NCBI RefSeq assembly: GCF_009797935.1
Contig: NZ_VOLC01000018.1
Coordinates: 1-64,000 of the forward strand
Source: Lunatibacter salilacus
Lineage (GTDB): Bacteria > Bacteroidota > Bacteroidia > Cytophagales > Cyclobacteriaceae
Direction: 5' to 3'
Length of the DNA: 64,000 nucleotides
Part shown: positions 43,911 to 52,744 of the stretch, piece after piece
Numbering within the stretch: position 1 is the first letter of the stretch
Layout of the letters: the number at the start of each line of letters is the position of its first letter
Program-made: the position numbers and the translations under genes
Notes under the pieces: model-generated
What the model saw: only the letters and a program-made list of their open reading frames with translations
Database searches by the model: none
Told to the model about the DNA's origin: nothing

Positions 43911-44978
43911 ATGAATGCGAATTCCGAAAAATTAAAAGCCCTTCAATTAACCATAGATAAGCTGGAGAAATCCTACGGCAAGGGGACTGTAATGAGACTT
44001 AGCGACAATGTTGTCCTAGATATTCCCGCTATTTCCACGGGCTCCTTGGGGCTTGATATGGCTTTGGGTATTGGAGGAATACCCCGAGGCCGGGTTATAG
44101 AAATATACGGCCCGGAGTCCTCGGGTAAGACTACCCTTTCCATGCACTGCATTGCCGAAGCCCAAAAAGCCGGTGGTATGGCGGCATTCATTGACGCGGA
44201 ACATGCCTTTGATAAGGCCTATGCCGAAAAATTGGGAATAGATATAGAAAACCTGCTAATATCCCAGCCTGACAATGGCGAGCAGGCCTTGGAAATCGCC
44301 GAACACCTGATCCGTTCAGGAGCAATAGATATCATTGTGATTGACTCGGTAGCAGCCTTGGTGCCAAAGGGAGAACTCGAAGGAGAGATGGGCGACAGCA
44401 AAATGGGTCTTCAGGCCCGTCTGATGTCCCAGGCGCTTCGAAAACTTACAGGAGCGATTAATAAAACCGGCTGCGCATGTGTGTTCATCAACCAGCTCCG
44501 GGACAAAATAGGGGTCATGTTTGGGAATCCGGAGACCACTACGGGCGGTAATGCCTTGAAATTCTATGCGTCAGTTAGATTGGATATCCGAAGGATAGGT
44601 CAAATCAAGGAGGGGGCAGATAATATTATGGGTAATCGAACCAAAGTGAAGGTGGTTAAAAACAAGGTTTCCCCTCCGTTCAAAGTGGTGGAATTTGACA
44701 TCATATATGGAGAAGGTATTTCGAAAGTCGGCGAAATCATCGATTTGGGTGTGGAGTTTGAGATCATTAAAAAGGCTGGTTCCTGGTTTTCTTATGAAGG
44801 AAATAAATTGGGGCAGGGTAGAGATGCAGTCAAGACGCTGCTCCTTGACAATCCTGAACTCATGGAGGAACTTGAATTGAAGATTAAGGAAAAAGCAGGG
44901 CTGAAATTGAAGGCATCCAAGGAAAAGCCAACCAAGGAGAAACCAGTAAAGGAGAAGCCGGAGAAAGAAGAGAAATAG
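43911..44978 (+). CDS. recA: RecA recombinase
   Basis: This 355-residue protein catalyses strand exchange in homologous recombination. It has the Walker A motif [29 protein letters not shown] (Walker B), and the L2 loop [14 protein letters not shown]. The C-terminal tail is unusual: tandem KEKP units ([15 protein letters not shown]) replace the usual acidic tail. No obvious LexA box is visible upstream. A perfect terminator follows. Confidence 0.98.
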   Translation: MNANSEKLKALQLTIDKLEKSYGKGTVMRLSDNVVLDIPAISTGSLGLDMALGIGGIPRGRVIEIYGPESSGKTTLSMHCIAEAQKAGGMAAFIDAEHAFDKAYAEKLGIDIENLLISQPDNGEQALEIAEHLIRSGAIDIIVIDSVAALVPKGELEGEMGDSKMGLQARLMSQALRKLTGAINKTGCACVFINQLRDKIGVMFGNPETTTGGNALKFYASVRLDIRRIGQIKEGADNIMGNRTKVKVVKNKVSPPFKVVEFDIIYGEGISKVGEIIDLGVEFEIIKKAGSWFSYEGNKLGQGRDAVKTLLLDNPELMEELELKIKEKAGLKLKASKEKPTKEKPVKEKPEKEEK

Positions 44979-45004
44979 GTATCCTGAAATCCGATGTAAA
45001 TAAT

Positions 45005-45041
45005 AAAAGAGGGTGTCGATTATTTCGACACCCTCTTTTAT
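45005..45041 (+). terminator. Bidirectional terminator between recA and the ABC permease
   Basis: AAAAGAGGGTGTCG pairs perfectly with CGACACCCTCTTTT around a 7-base loop, serving recA on the plus strand and possibly the convergent permease. Confidence 0.9.
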
Positions 45042-45121
45042 TTAATCTACATGCAGGCATTCTCCAGAATCTTTCTAAGTGATTTGCTTTAGTTTTTAAA
45101 ACTGCCTTTCCAAGCTTTAAA

Positions 45122-46372
45122 TCAGGCAGAACGAATGGCTTCTACGGGATCGAGTTTGGCTGCCATGGAGGCTGGAATAATGCCAGCAAGTATGCCAATC
45201 ACCGAGGAAAGGCCAATTCCAAGCATAATATTTTTGAAACTTAAGATGATTTCCAAGCTTCCCAACGAGACAAAGGTCGCCATATATACTAAAAAAAGTC
45301 CGGCAAGACCACCTATTAAACTTAAGAATGTTGCTTCAAATAGAAATTGATATAGAATAAAGAAGTTTTTGGCACCTAGAGACTTCTGAATTCCAATAAT
45401 ATTTGTTCGTTCCTTTACCGATACAAACATAATATTGGCAATCCCAAACCCCCCTATCAAGATGGAAAATCCACCAATCACCCAGCCTGCCAAACTGATT
45501 ACAGTGAAAATTGCACCAACGGCATTTTGGACAAACTCGGATTTATTTAAAGCGAAATTATCTTCCTCAGTGGGCTTTAACCCCCGCTTTGCGCGAAGCA
45601 GACCGGCCATTTCATTTTCCAAAGCGATCAGATCCTGATCATCGTCAAGACCCTTAGCCGCAATAACTGGTTCTATACCATATCTCCCAACGGAGAATAT
45701 TTTTGAGAAGGCACCATAGGGAATTAAAAGTGCCTCATCCTTGGATGGGGTATCGAAAAGTCCTTCTCCTTCTTCTTCAAAGACTCCCACAATGGTAAAC
45801 TTCAGTCCTTTGATTTTCAGCTCTTTTCCCAGTACACTCTGCTGACCTGGAAAGAGGGCATTGGCAATTTTCACGCCTATGATAGTGACATTCCTGGAAG
45901 CGGAAATTTCCAGTTCAGTAAAAAACCTTCCTTCCTGAATCGGAACTTCATAGACCTCTTTGTGGTTAAACACTACACCTTGAAGAGAAGCGCGCTCGTA
46001 AGAGTTGCTTGCCTGCTTCACGGTGGTATTGGCCTCCGCAAAAATTGTGACAGCTTCTGCGTTTTTCAGCCGTTCATTCAAAAAAGTGTACTCTGCCAGA
46101 GTACCTGGTGGACGGCGGAAATATTTCCACCATGGATAATTTTGAGGTCCGGAGGCAAAAGGAAAACGGTCCACACGAACCACATTTGTTCCTAGAAATG
46201 TGAGACTGTTTTTAATGTTGTTCTCAAGGGAATCCACCAGCGTAAAAACGGCGATGATGGCAAAAATACCAACTGTTACTCCCAATAGGGATAGGATGGT
46301 TCGCGTGAGGTTTGATTTCAGTGCCTGAAGGGCAAATCTGAAACTCTCCCAGATAAGTCGAAGTAATAACAC
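45122..46372 (-). CDS. MacB-like ABC transporter permease
   Basis: This is a 416-residue permease with one N-terminal membrane helix (SLLGVTVGIFAIIAVFTLVDSL), a large MacB-type periplasmic core (about residues 45-270), and three C-terminal helices with the FtsX-domain motif VKERTNIIGIQKSLGAKN. The final LDPVEAIRSA is typical of the family. No ATPase subunit gene is adjacent. The substrate could be a lipoprotein, peptide or drug. Confidence 0.92.
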   Translation of the reverse strand: MLLLRLIWESFRFALQALKSNLTRTILSLLGVTVGIFAIIAVFTLVDSLENNIKNSLTFLGTNVVRVDRFPFASGPQNYPWWKYFRRPPGTLAEYTFLNERLKNAEAVTIFAEANTTVKQASNSYERASLQGVVFNHKEVYEVPIQEGRFFTELEISASRNVTIIGVKIANALFPGQQSVLGKELKIKGLKFTIVGVFEEEGEGLFDTPSKDEALLIPYGAFSKIFSVGRYGIEPVIAAKGLDDDQDLIALENEMAGLLRAKRGLKPTEEDNFALNKSEFVQNAVGAIFTVISLAGWVIGGFSILIGGFGIANIMFVSVKERTNIIGIQKSLGAKNFFILYQFLFEATFLSLIGGLAGLFLVYMATFVSLGSLEIILSFKNIMLGIGLSSVIGILAGIIPASMAAKLDPVEAIRSA

Positions 46373-46433
46373 AGCTTAATGGGTTAATTTAAAACTATTT
46401 GGCAAGTTAGATACATTTCGGCAATATTCTTGC

Positions 46434-46441
46434 TATCTTTG
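46434..46441 (+). promoter_or_regulatory. -7 promoter element upstream of queA
   Basis: TATCTTTG is an exact -7 match. Transcription would start near 46448, which places the palindromic element (46502-46590) within the 5' untranslated leader. No good -33 is seen. Confidence 0.5.
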
Positions 46442-46501
46442 CATTTTTTATGACCTATTCTAAGTAAGCATTCATCAGATTAAATACCTAATATCATACA
46501 C

Positions 46502-46590
46502 ATGAAATCGAGCATGACTCAAGCGTCACACACCGGGATGATTAAATCATGCGAGATTCCATATGGCCATTGAAAGAAAATTATAAACAT
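46502..46590 (+). repeat. Palindromic leader element, copy 3, ends at queA start
   Basis: This is an 89-bp copy of the element between the SusC and SusD genes. ATGAAATCGAGCATGA and TCATGCGAGATTCCAT are inverted arms (13 of 16 positions pair) around a 29-nt loop; a tail GAAAGAAAATTATAAACAT runs into the queA ATG at 46591. It also contains a 23-codon open frame ([15 protein letters not shown]...) that is not kept in the other copies. Confidence 0.85.
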
Positions 46591-47640
46591 ATGAAATTAT
46601 CAGATTTCAAATTTGAAGTTCCCAAAAAACTAATTTCCCTTTATCCTACGGAAAACAGAGATGAATCGCGTCTTATGGTGGTCCACCGATCTACCGGACT
46701 TATCGAACACAAGGTATTTAAAGATATCATTGACTACTTTGAAGAGGGGGATGTGTTTGTCACCAACAATACCAAAGTATTCCCTGCGAGGTTATACGGA
46801 AATAAGGAAAAAACGGGTGCGAAAATAGAAGTTTTTCTGTTGAGGGAGCTGAATCGGGACCTCAGATTATGGGATGTATTGGTAGATCCGGCAAGGAAGA
46901 TCCGGGTTGGAAACAAATTGTATTTTGGAGACAGTGATTTAGTTGCTGAGGTGATTGACAACACCACATCAAGGGGAAGGACAATCCGATTCCTTTTTGA
47001 CGGTACTGATGAGGAGTTCTTCAAGACTATTGACATCTTGGGAGAGACACCCATATTAAAGGACTTTATCGAACGTGAAGTGGAGACTTCAGACCGGGAA
47101 CGGTATCAGACCATATATGCCAAACACGTTGGAGCTGTAGCGGCACCTACTGCGGGGCTACACTTTACCCAGCATTTACTGAAAAGACTTGAAATTAAAG
47201 GAGTGGCTGTAACGCCAATTACCTTGCACATTGGGTTGGGTACTTTTCGTCAGGTAGATGTGGAGGACTTGACCAAGCATAAAATGGACTCTGAGAACTA
47301 CGACATTTCCCAGGAAACAGTAGATTTGGTCAATAAAGCACTCGACAACAAAAAGCGTGTGGTTTCTGTAGGTACAACTTCGCTTAAGACCATTGAGTCT
47401 TCTGTTACTGCCAATGGACGTCTGAAAGAGAGCACCGGCTGGACTGACAAATTTATCATTCCTCCCTACGAGTTTAAAATTGCCAATGCGTTGGTGACGA
47501 ATTTTCACCTTCCGGAGTCCACACTGTTGATGACTACCGCTGCATTTGGCGGTTATGATCTGATCATGAAAGCCTACCAAGAAGGCATCAAAGAAAAATA
47601 CCGGTTTTTCTCCTACGGAGATGCCATGTTGATATTATAA
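46591..47640 (+). CDS. queA: S-adenosylmethionine:tRNA ribosyltransferase-isomerase
   Basis: This 349-residue enzyme transfers the ribosyl part of SAM to preQ1 at tRNA position 34 to make epoxyqueuosine. The ATG at 46591 ([20 protein letters not shown]) is the family start; an upstream ATG at 46549 lies in the repeat element. Motifs include [39 protein letters not shown] and [20 protein letters not shown]. Confidence 0.97.
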   Translation: MKLSDFKFEVPKKLISLYPTENRDESRLMVVHRSTGLIEHKVFKDIIDYFEEGDVFVTNNTKVFPARLYGNKEKTGAKIEVFLLRELNRDLRLWDVLVDPARKIRVGNKLYFGDSDLVAEVIDNTTSRGRTIRFLFDGTDEEFFKTIDILGETPILKDFIEREVETSDRERYQTIYAKHVGAVAAPTAGLHFTQHLLKRLEIKGVAVTPITLHIGLGTFRQVDVEDLTKHKMDSENYDISQETVDLVNKALDNKKRVVSVGTTSLKTIESSVTANGRLKESTGWTDKFIIPPYEFKIANALVTNFHLPESTLLMTTAAFGGYDLIMKAYQEGIKEKYRFFSYGDAMLIL

Positions 47641-47643
47641 TAA

Positions 47644-47667
47644 GAGGCGCTTCAGGCGCCTTTTTTT
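47644..47667 (+). terminator. queA terminator
   Basis: A short GGCGC/GCGCC stem directly after the stop is followed by seven T. Confidence 0.85.
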
Positions 47668-47699
47668 GCTTTTAGCTTCAACGTGAATTCTTTTAAAAC

Positions 47700-48386
47700 A
47701 TGAAAAAAGCAGCCGTAATCGTAGCGGGGGGCAGTGGAACCCGAATGGGGGCATCCATGCCGAAACAGTATCTCCCAATAGGAGGGAGACCGATTTTGAT
47801 GCATACGCTAGACGCTTTCTACAAATATGATCAATCGCTGGTTCTCATCCTTGTCCTTCCTGCTTCCGATCATGACTTATGGAAATCCCTTTGTCAGTCC
47901 CATTCTTATCAGGTACCCCACAGCTTAGTGTCCGGTGGGAGTTCCCGCTTCCAGTCCGTTAAAAACGGACTTCTCGGCTTATCCGTAGATATTGATTTGG
48001 TGGCTATACATGATGGCGTTAGACCCTTTGTCGCCCAGGCGGTTATCCGTGAGGGTTTTGATACTGCCGCATCGGCTGGCAGTGCCATTGCGGTCATACC
48101 ATTAAAAGATTCCCTTCGCAAACTTGGAGCCAAGGGGAATTCCATTTTCCAAGACCGGCAACAGTTTCGGTTGGTACAGACCCCCCAAACTTTTCAGACA
48201 AAAAAAATCCTTCAGGCCTTTGAAACGGATGAGCTTCTCCAATTTACCGATGACGCTACTGTCTATGAGCATATGGGGTGGGAGGTAACCCTTATACCTG
48301 GCAATTTGGAAAACATCAAGATCACCACCCCTGAAGACTTGGCCTATGCGGCTTATTTGCTTCAAATATCCCAGCAAGGGAGGTGA
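47700..48386 (+). CDS. ispD: 2-C-methyl-D-erythritol 4-phosphate cytidylyltransferase
   Basis: This 228-residue enzyme uses CTP to activate MEP in the isoprenoid pathway. Motifs are the nucleotide-binding VAGGSGTRMGASMPKQYL, IHDGVRPFV, and TDDATVYEHMGW followed by the C-terminal NIKITTPEDL. The length is normal. It follows queA's terminator and lies 115 bp before the LiaF-like gene, on the same strand. Confidence 0.96.
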   Translation: MKKAAVIVAGGSGTRMGASMPKQYLPIGGRPILMHTLDAFYKYDQSLVLILVLPASDHDLWKSLCQSHSYQVPHSLVSGGSSRFQSVKNGLLGLSVDIDLVAIHDGVRPFVAQAVIREGFDTAASAGSAIAVIPLKDSLRKLGAKGNSIFQDRQQFRLVQTPQTFQTKKILQAFETDELLQFTDDATVYEHMGWEVTLIPGNLENIKITTPEDLAYAAYLLQISQQGR

Positions 48387-48501
48387 CATTCACCGATTAA
48401 TTCCGCTTGTTTACCGATTTTTTGGTTTGCCTTACCTTTTTACGCTTGTCATCCTGATGGGCAAAGGCTATTTTTATCAAATAAACCAATCCAGACAGAC
48501 A

Positions 48502-49233
48502 ATGAACAACAACAACAAAACTTTCGGCATCCTGGTACTCATAATCGGGATTTTGCTTTTGCTCAAGCAAGTAGGTGTTTATTTTCCCCATTGGATATTT
48601 TCGTGGCCCATGATTCTGATTGCCATAGGAATAATCATCGGAGTGAAAAGTGGCTTTCGAAACTCCGGATCGCTTATTTTGCTGATTATCGGATCTTTTT
48701 TTCTACTGAGAAACAACGATCTCCTACCAGACCACTATGGAAGTTATCTTCTGCCCGTTGGCTTGATTATGTTGGGGATAATTATACTGTTCCGCAGACC
48801 CAGCCAAAAAGGCTTAAATTGGGAAGGAAATTTTGACCGCTTTGAGAGAAAGCTCCGAACCGGAAAAGCGGGAAAGAAGCCAGAGGAGGATGCTTCGGAT
48901 TACTTAAATGTGGAGGCCATCTTTTGCGGAATCAAAAGGAGATTGATAACCAAACAGTTTAAGGGGGGTGAAGTGACTACGATTTTTGGAGGTACGGATG
49001 TTGACCTGAGTCATGCCGATCTGGAAGGTACGGCGGTGCTGGATGTTTCTGTAGTATTTGGAGGGATGAAATTAATTGTTCCATCCCACTGGGACGTAAA
49101 TTTTGAGGTGAGTAATATTGCAGCAGGAGTGGAGGATAAGCGTTTTATGCAGCGGGGACCGGTAGATGCGGATAAAAAGCTCATTATTACTGGGTCTGTT
49201 ATATTTGGAGGAATAGAAATATCATCCTATTGA
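48502..49233 (+). CDS. LiaF-like membrane protein
   Basis: This is a 243-residue protein. I choose the ATG at 48502 (MNNNNKTFG) because the longer frame from 48346 overlaps ispD. Four short hydrophobic segments fill residues 8-105, as in DUF5668/LiaI-LiaF N-termini. The C-terminal half (VEAIFCGIKRRLITKQF through to GSVIFGGIEI) is the glycine-rich LiaF/DUF2154-type beta domain. LiaF-type proteins repress envelope-stress kinases. The next two genes encode just such a kinase and regulator, 6 bp downstream. Confidence 0.85.
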   Translation: MNNNNKTFGILVLIIGILLLLKQVGVYFPHWIFSWPMILIAIGIIIGVKSGFRNSGSLILLIIGSFFLLRNNDLLPDHYGSYLLPVGLIMLGIIILFRRPSQKGLNWEGNFDRFERKLRTGKAGKKPEEDASDYLNVEAIFCGIKRRLITKQFKGGEVTTIFGGTDVDLSHADLEGTAVLDVSVVFGGMKLIVPSHWDVNFEVSNIAAGVEDKRFMQRGPVDADKKLIITGSVIFGGIEISSY

Positions 49234-49239
49234 TTTGAC

Positions 49240-50286
49240 ATGAAGACAATGTCAAACGATTTGAAAAGCAAGCAGTTTAACAAATGGTTTTGGATTGGAT
49301 CCCTGGGGATACTTACCTCAGGGATGAGTTTCCTGATCAGTTATTATGGGCAGGAATGGCTGCTGGCCATACAGGACGGATTCGTCTATGCCACACTGTT
49401 GCTTATCAGTACTCAAGTATTGCTGACCGTATACCCCTATTTCCGCCCCTCATTCACGGGATATAAAGCAGCACTGGTATTCCCTGCCATACTCACAGTG
49501 TCTGTGGTATTTGTCGGCCGAATTTTACTTATATGGTTATTTAAAGAGGATTCGGCCTATCGTCAATTTTTGGATCAATCCCTTCCGCTACGGATGGCCT
49601 TTGTGCTCCTCTTCTTGTATGGGATCTCCGTGCTTATTCTTTTCAGGAATGAAGTGGAGCTTGCATGGCAGAGAAAAGAACACGACTCAATGACTGATAA
49701 AATGACGAAGGAGGCAGAGCTGTTTTATTTGAGACAGCAGTTGCAGCCCCATTTTTTGTTTAACAGCCTCAACTCAATCAATGCCTTGGTTGGGAAAAGA
49801 CCCGAAGAGGCAAGGGACATGATTCAATCGCTTGCCGATTTCTTCCGTCTTACCATTCAGAAAGACACCGGTATCAGCGAAAGTTTTTCGAAAGAATGGG
49901 AACGGATTGTATTATATCTGAAAATGGAAAAAGTGAGGTTTGGAGATCGCTTGGAAGTGAATATGGATATGGAGGAAGGCGCTGATGCCCTTTTGCTGCC
50001 TCCCTTGCTGTTACAGCCCCTGGTGGAGAACGCCATAAAATTTGGCCTGTACGGCGTGCTGGAAAAGGTAGTAATCCGGGTAAATGCTTCCCGAAACAGC
50101 AACTACCTTCAGGTAGCGATAAGTAATCCCTATGACCCTTCTAACGGGTTTCCCAAGGGAACCGGGTTTGGATTGGAAAGTGTCCGGCGAAGGCTTTATT
50201 TGCTTTTTGGACGCAATGATCTGGTAAAACATCAGGCACATGGTGACTGGTTCGAAGTTACACTCAAAATACCCCAATTATCATGA
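49240..50286 (+). CDS. LytS/YehU-type sensor histidine kinase
   Basis: This is a 348-residue protein with four N-terminal membrane helices (about residues 15-35, 47-64, 78-100 and 117-135). The His_kinase domain contains the phosphoacceptor H171 in QLQPHFLFNSLNSINAL, and the ATPase domain has PLVENAIKFG and GTGFGLESVRRRL. It lies 6 bp after the LiaF-like gene and overlaps the regulator gene by 4 bp, so it forms one operon. Confidence 0.93.
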   Translation: MKTMSNDLKSKQFNKWFWIGSLGILTSGMSFLISYYGQEWLLAIQDGFVYATLLLISTQVLLTVYPYFRPSFTGYKAALVFPAILTVSVVFVGRILLIWLFKEDSAYRQFLDQSLPLRMAFVLLFLYGISVLILFRNEVELAWQRKEHDSMTDKMTKEAELFYLRQQLQPHFLFNSLNSINALVGKRPEEARDMIQSLADFFRLTIQKDTGISESFSKEWERIVLYLKMEKVRFGDRLEVNMDMEEGADALLLPPLLLQPLVENAIKFGLYGVLEKVVIRVNASRNSNYLQVAISNPYDPSNGFPKGTGFGLESVRRRLYLLFGRNDLVKHQAHGDWFEVTLKIPQLS

Positions 50287-51014
50287 TACGCGTGGCAATC
50301 ATCGATGACGAACCGCTGGCACACGAGATCCTGCAGGAATACTTGATGGAGGACAAGGATATCGAGGTGGTAGGGAATTACTACAACGGGTTTGAGGGAA
50401 TCAAGGGAATCCAAGAAACCAATCCGGATTTGATTTTTCTCGACATTCAGATGCCAAAGATCAATGGGTTTGAAATGCTGGAACTGATCGACAACGCACC
50501 TAGCGTTATCTTCGTGACAGCCTTTGATACCTTTGCTGTCAAAGCCTTTGAGGTGCATGCGATGGATTACCTTATGAAGCCATATTCAAAGGAAAGACTA
50601 AGTCAAGCCTTGCTAAAGTACAGGTCTTTCCGCAATGAACCACCGGAACTTAGCAACGTAGCCTATGCAAGTGCTGAGTCGGATATATTGGAAAGGGTAG
50701 TCGTCAAGACAGGAAATAGGATTGAGGTGATACCCGTACATGAAATCTTGTACTTGGCAGCAGAGGATGATTATGTGGCCATTCAAACTCCCAAAGGTAA
50801 ATTTCTAAAACTGCGTACCCTCAAGACATTTGAGCAAATGTTGGATCCCAAATACTTTGTCAGGGTACATAGGTCTTACATCATCAACTTGAAGGAAGTG
50901 ACAAGAATCGAAAATTATGAAAAGGGGGGGCAATGTGTTTGGTTAAAATCGGGAGCTCAGATCCCAGTTAGTAAGCAAGGGAGTCATAGGCTAAAAGTGG
51001 CTTTTGACAGCTAG
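50283..51014 (+). CDS. LytTR-family response regulator
   Basis: This is a 243-residue protein: receiver domain with phosphoacceptor D54 (IFLDIQMPK) and K107-type lysine (DYLMKPYSKE), then a LytTR DNA-binding domain at about residues 140-243 (EILYLAAEDDYVAIQTPKG, FVRVHRSYIINLKEV, IPVSKQ). Its ATG overlaps the kinase stop (ATGA). It likely regulates envelope genes, including its own operon. Confidence 0.94.
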   Translation: MIRVAIIDDEPLAHEILQEYLMEDKDIEVVGNYYNGFEGIKGIQETNPDLIFLDIQMPKINGFEMLELIDNAPSVIFVTAFDTFAVKAFEVHAMDYLMKPYSKERLSQALLKYRSFRNEPPELSNVAYASAESDILERVVVKTGNRIEVIPVHEILYLAAEDDYVAIQTPKGKFLKLRTLKTFEQMLDPKYFVRVHRSYIINLKEVTRIENYEKGGQCVWLKSGAQIPVSKQGSHRLKVAFDS

Positions 51015-51026
51015 AATGGAAAAAAC

Positions 51027-51055
51027 AACTACCCCTGCTTTGAATTCAGGGGTAG
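51027..51055 (-). terminator. Terminator between the LytTR and DUF2795 genes
   Basis: CTACCCCTG pairs with CAGGGGTAG; on the minus strand the stem is followed by a T-rich tail, ending the DUF2795 gene, and it may also stop the convergent regulator transcript. Confidence 0.75.
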
Positions 51056-51059
51056 CTGG

Positions 51060-51281
51060 TTAATATTCGTCTTCGTTGAAGAAGAAGTCGTCTTTGGTGG
51101 GGTAATCCGGCCAAATCTCTTCAATATTCTCATACGGCTCACCGTCATCCTCCAGTTCTTGGAGATTTTCTACGACCTCAAGCGGTGCACCCGAACGGAT
51201 AGCAAAGTCAATCAATTCATCCTTGGTGGCTGGCCACGGTGCGTCTTCCAAATAGGAAGCAAGTTCTAATGTCCAATACAT
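51060..51281 (-). CDS. DUF2795 protein
   Basis: This 73-residue acidic protein starts MYWTLELASYLEDAPWPATK (ATG at 51281) and continues with DELIDFAIRSGAPLEVVENL, the DUF2795 pattern. It is small, soluble and widely conserved in Bacteroidota; its function is unknown. I prefer this start over the ATG four codons upstream because the conserved family sequence begins here. Confidence 0.88.
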   Translation of the reverse strand: MYWTLELASYLEDAPWPATKDELIDFAIRSGAPLEVVENLQELEDDGEPYENIEEIWPDYPTKDDFFFNEDEY

Positions 51282-51359
51282 ATGTTTATGCAATTATATT
51301 ATATCCCCTGATTCGGGAGGCAAAAATATAAATTTTATTTGATTTAAAGCGATAACGAA

Positions 51360-52607
51360 TTAATTGTTTGTAAGTTCCTTTAAAAGGTAATTTTTTACTT
51401 CTAATTTTCGGTTGAACCCATAAATTTTCCGCTGAATCATCACATCGAATTCTGCCTCATTGCTTCGGAAGTTTTCCACGTTGTCTTTTATGGTGTCCAG
51501 TTCCTTTTGATCCCTTGCTATCAGATCTTTCAAGATGCCGGCCTTAATTGTATTTTGTTCACTTTTTTCCTTTTGATCAAAGTCCTCATATTTGGAATGG
51601 GCAAGTTTGTCCAAAAAAGATTTTTCAAAAACCAAGTCCGTTGAGAATACGAAGGTCTTTATACTTTGTTGTGCATTACGCGGTTTTTTTGGAGGAAGTT
51701 TTTTCCATTCCGCCTGCAGTTTTTTTGCTTCGTACATCACGCCCGCACTGCTGGGCCCGGCAGACAATATCTGCATTTCCTGTGCCAGCTTTTCAATCTT
51801 TTTGATCATCAATCCTGGACTGAGGGTCGGGACGCTTTGCATGACACGCTTGTATTTTGAAAAAATCCGATTGTTCAGTTTGGAAAACTCATCCCAAATC
51901 GGCTGTCTTTTGTCGGCCGGAACCCGTCCGGATTCCTTCCACTTCTTTTGGATTTTCTTGCTTATTTCAAACGCAAGCCGCACATCGGCCATATCATGTG
52001 CTTCTCGGGCTTGTTCCAGCAGGTTCTCGTATATCTTTAAATTTTGCTCTGCCTGCAAAGCCAGCCCGTCAAAATAGTTTTTCCGGTTGCCATAAAAAAC
52101 ATCTAAGGCATCTTGGAAAGCTGTCTCCATGGCTTCTTCCAGTTCCTTACTTACCGGACCAGTCTTAAGCCACTTTACTTTTAGGTTTTTGAATTCTTCC
52201 GAATCCTTTTTCCAGTCGGTACTGTGCATGAGGGCTTCTGCCTCAGCGATCAGCCCCCGCTTGAGTTCCAGGTTTCGTTCCCTATTTACCTGAATGATCT
52301 CTTCCAGGTAGGATTCTTCTTTTTCCAGTTCTGCGATCAGACTCGGGAAATCACCCAAGGCATCATACGTGAGCAGTGACTCCTTGAGATGGATAAGCTT
52401 CATGAGAAAGGAACCCTTGTTTTGATTCTCCTCAATGTCTTTTTTCAGTTTTTCGACTTTTTGCCTGACCATCTCAAATCTGTCCTCAAAATACTTGATG
52501 GTAGACTCCTCACTTTCCTTTACCTCCCCGATAACCCTATCCTCCTGTCCCAAAAATCCTTTGAGGTAAACGTTGCTGTCTTTAATATATCCAAAAGGGT
52601 GTTCCAT
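51360..52607 (-). CDS. DUF349 repeat protein
   Basis: This 415-residue, highly charged, helical protein has repeated DUF349 units of the form WKKxGxVxxxxxxxxWxxF (for example VKWLKTGPVSKELEEAMETAF and KKWKESGRVPADKRQPIWDE). No membrane segment. DUF349 proteins are coiled-coil-rich and of unknown function. It stands alone, divergent to ettA. Confidence 0.88.
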   Translation of the reverse strand: MEHPFGYIKDSNVYLKGFLGQEDRVIGEVKESEESTIKYFEDRFEMVRQKVEKLKKDIEENQNKGSFLMKLIHLKESLLTYDALGDFPSLIAELEKEESYLEEIIQVNRERNLELKRGLIAEAEALMHSTDWKKDSEEFKNLKVKWLKTGPVSKELEEAMETAFQDALDVFYGNRKNYFDGLALQAEQNLKIYENLLEQAREAHDMADVRLAFEISKKIQKKWKESGRVPADKRQPIWDEFSKLNNRIFSKYKRVMQSVPTLSPGLMIKKIEKLAQEMQILSAGPSSAGVMYEAKKLQAEWKKLPPKKPRNAQQSIKTFVFSTDLVFEKSFLDKLAHSKYEDFDQKEKSEQNTIKAGILKDLIARDQKELDTIKDNVENFRSNEAEFDVMIQRKIYGFNRKLEVKNYLLKELTNN

Positions 52608-52744
52608 GGGGTGTTGCGGCTAGGTTTTAAAATAGTGGCTTTTCAAAATGCAAATTAATTAAATAAGGGCCATTTATCCTAAGAAAGGCGATTTTTTACC
52701 ATATTTGTTACCTATTGTGACACCAAAATTAAAAACACAGTTCT

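Noticed and set aside
46502-46573. Short leader peptide [15 protein letters not shown]... before queA
   Set aside because: The frame is broken in the two other copies of the element, so the conserved feature is the nucleic-acid palindrome, not a peptide.
46373-46590. preQ1 riboswitch upstream of queA
   Set aside because: I looked because queA uses preQ1, but the leader shows the dispersed palindrome and no recognisable preQ1 aptamer pattern.
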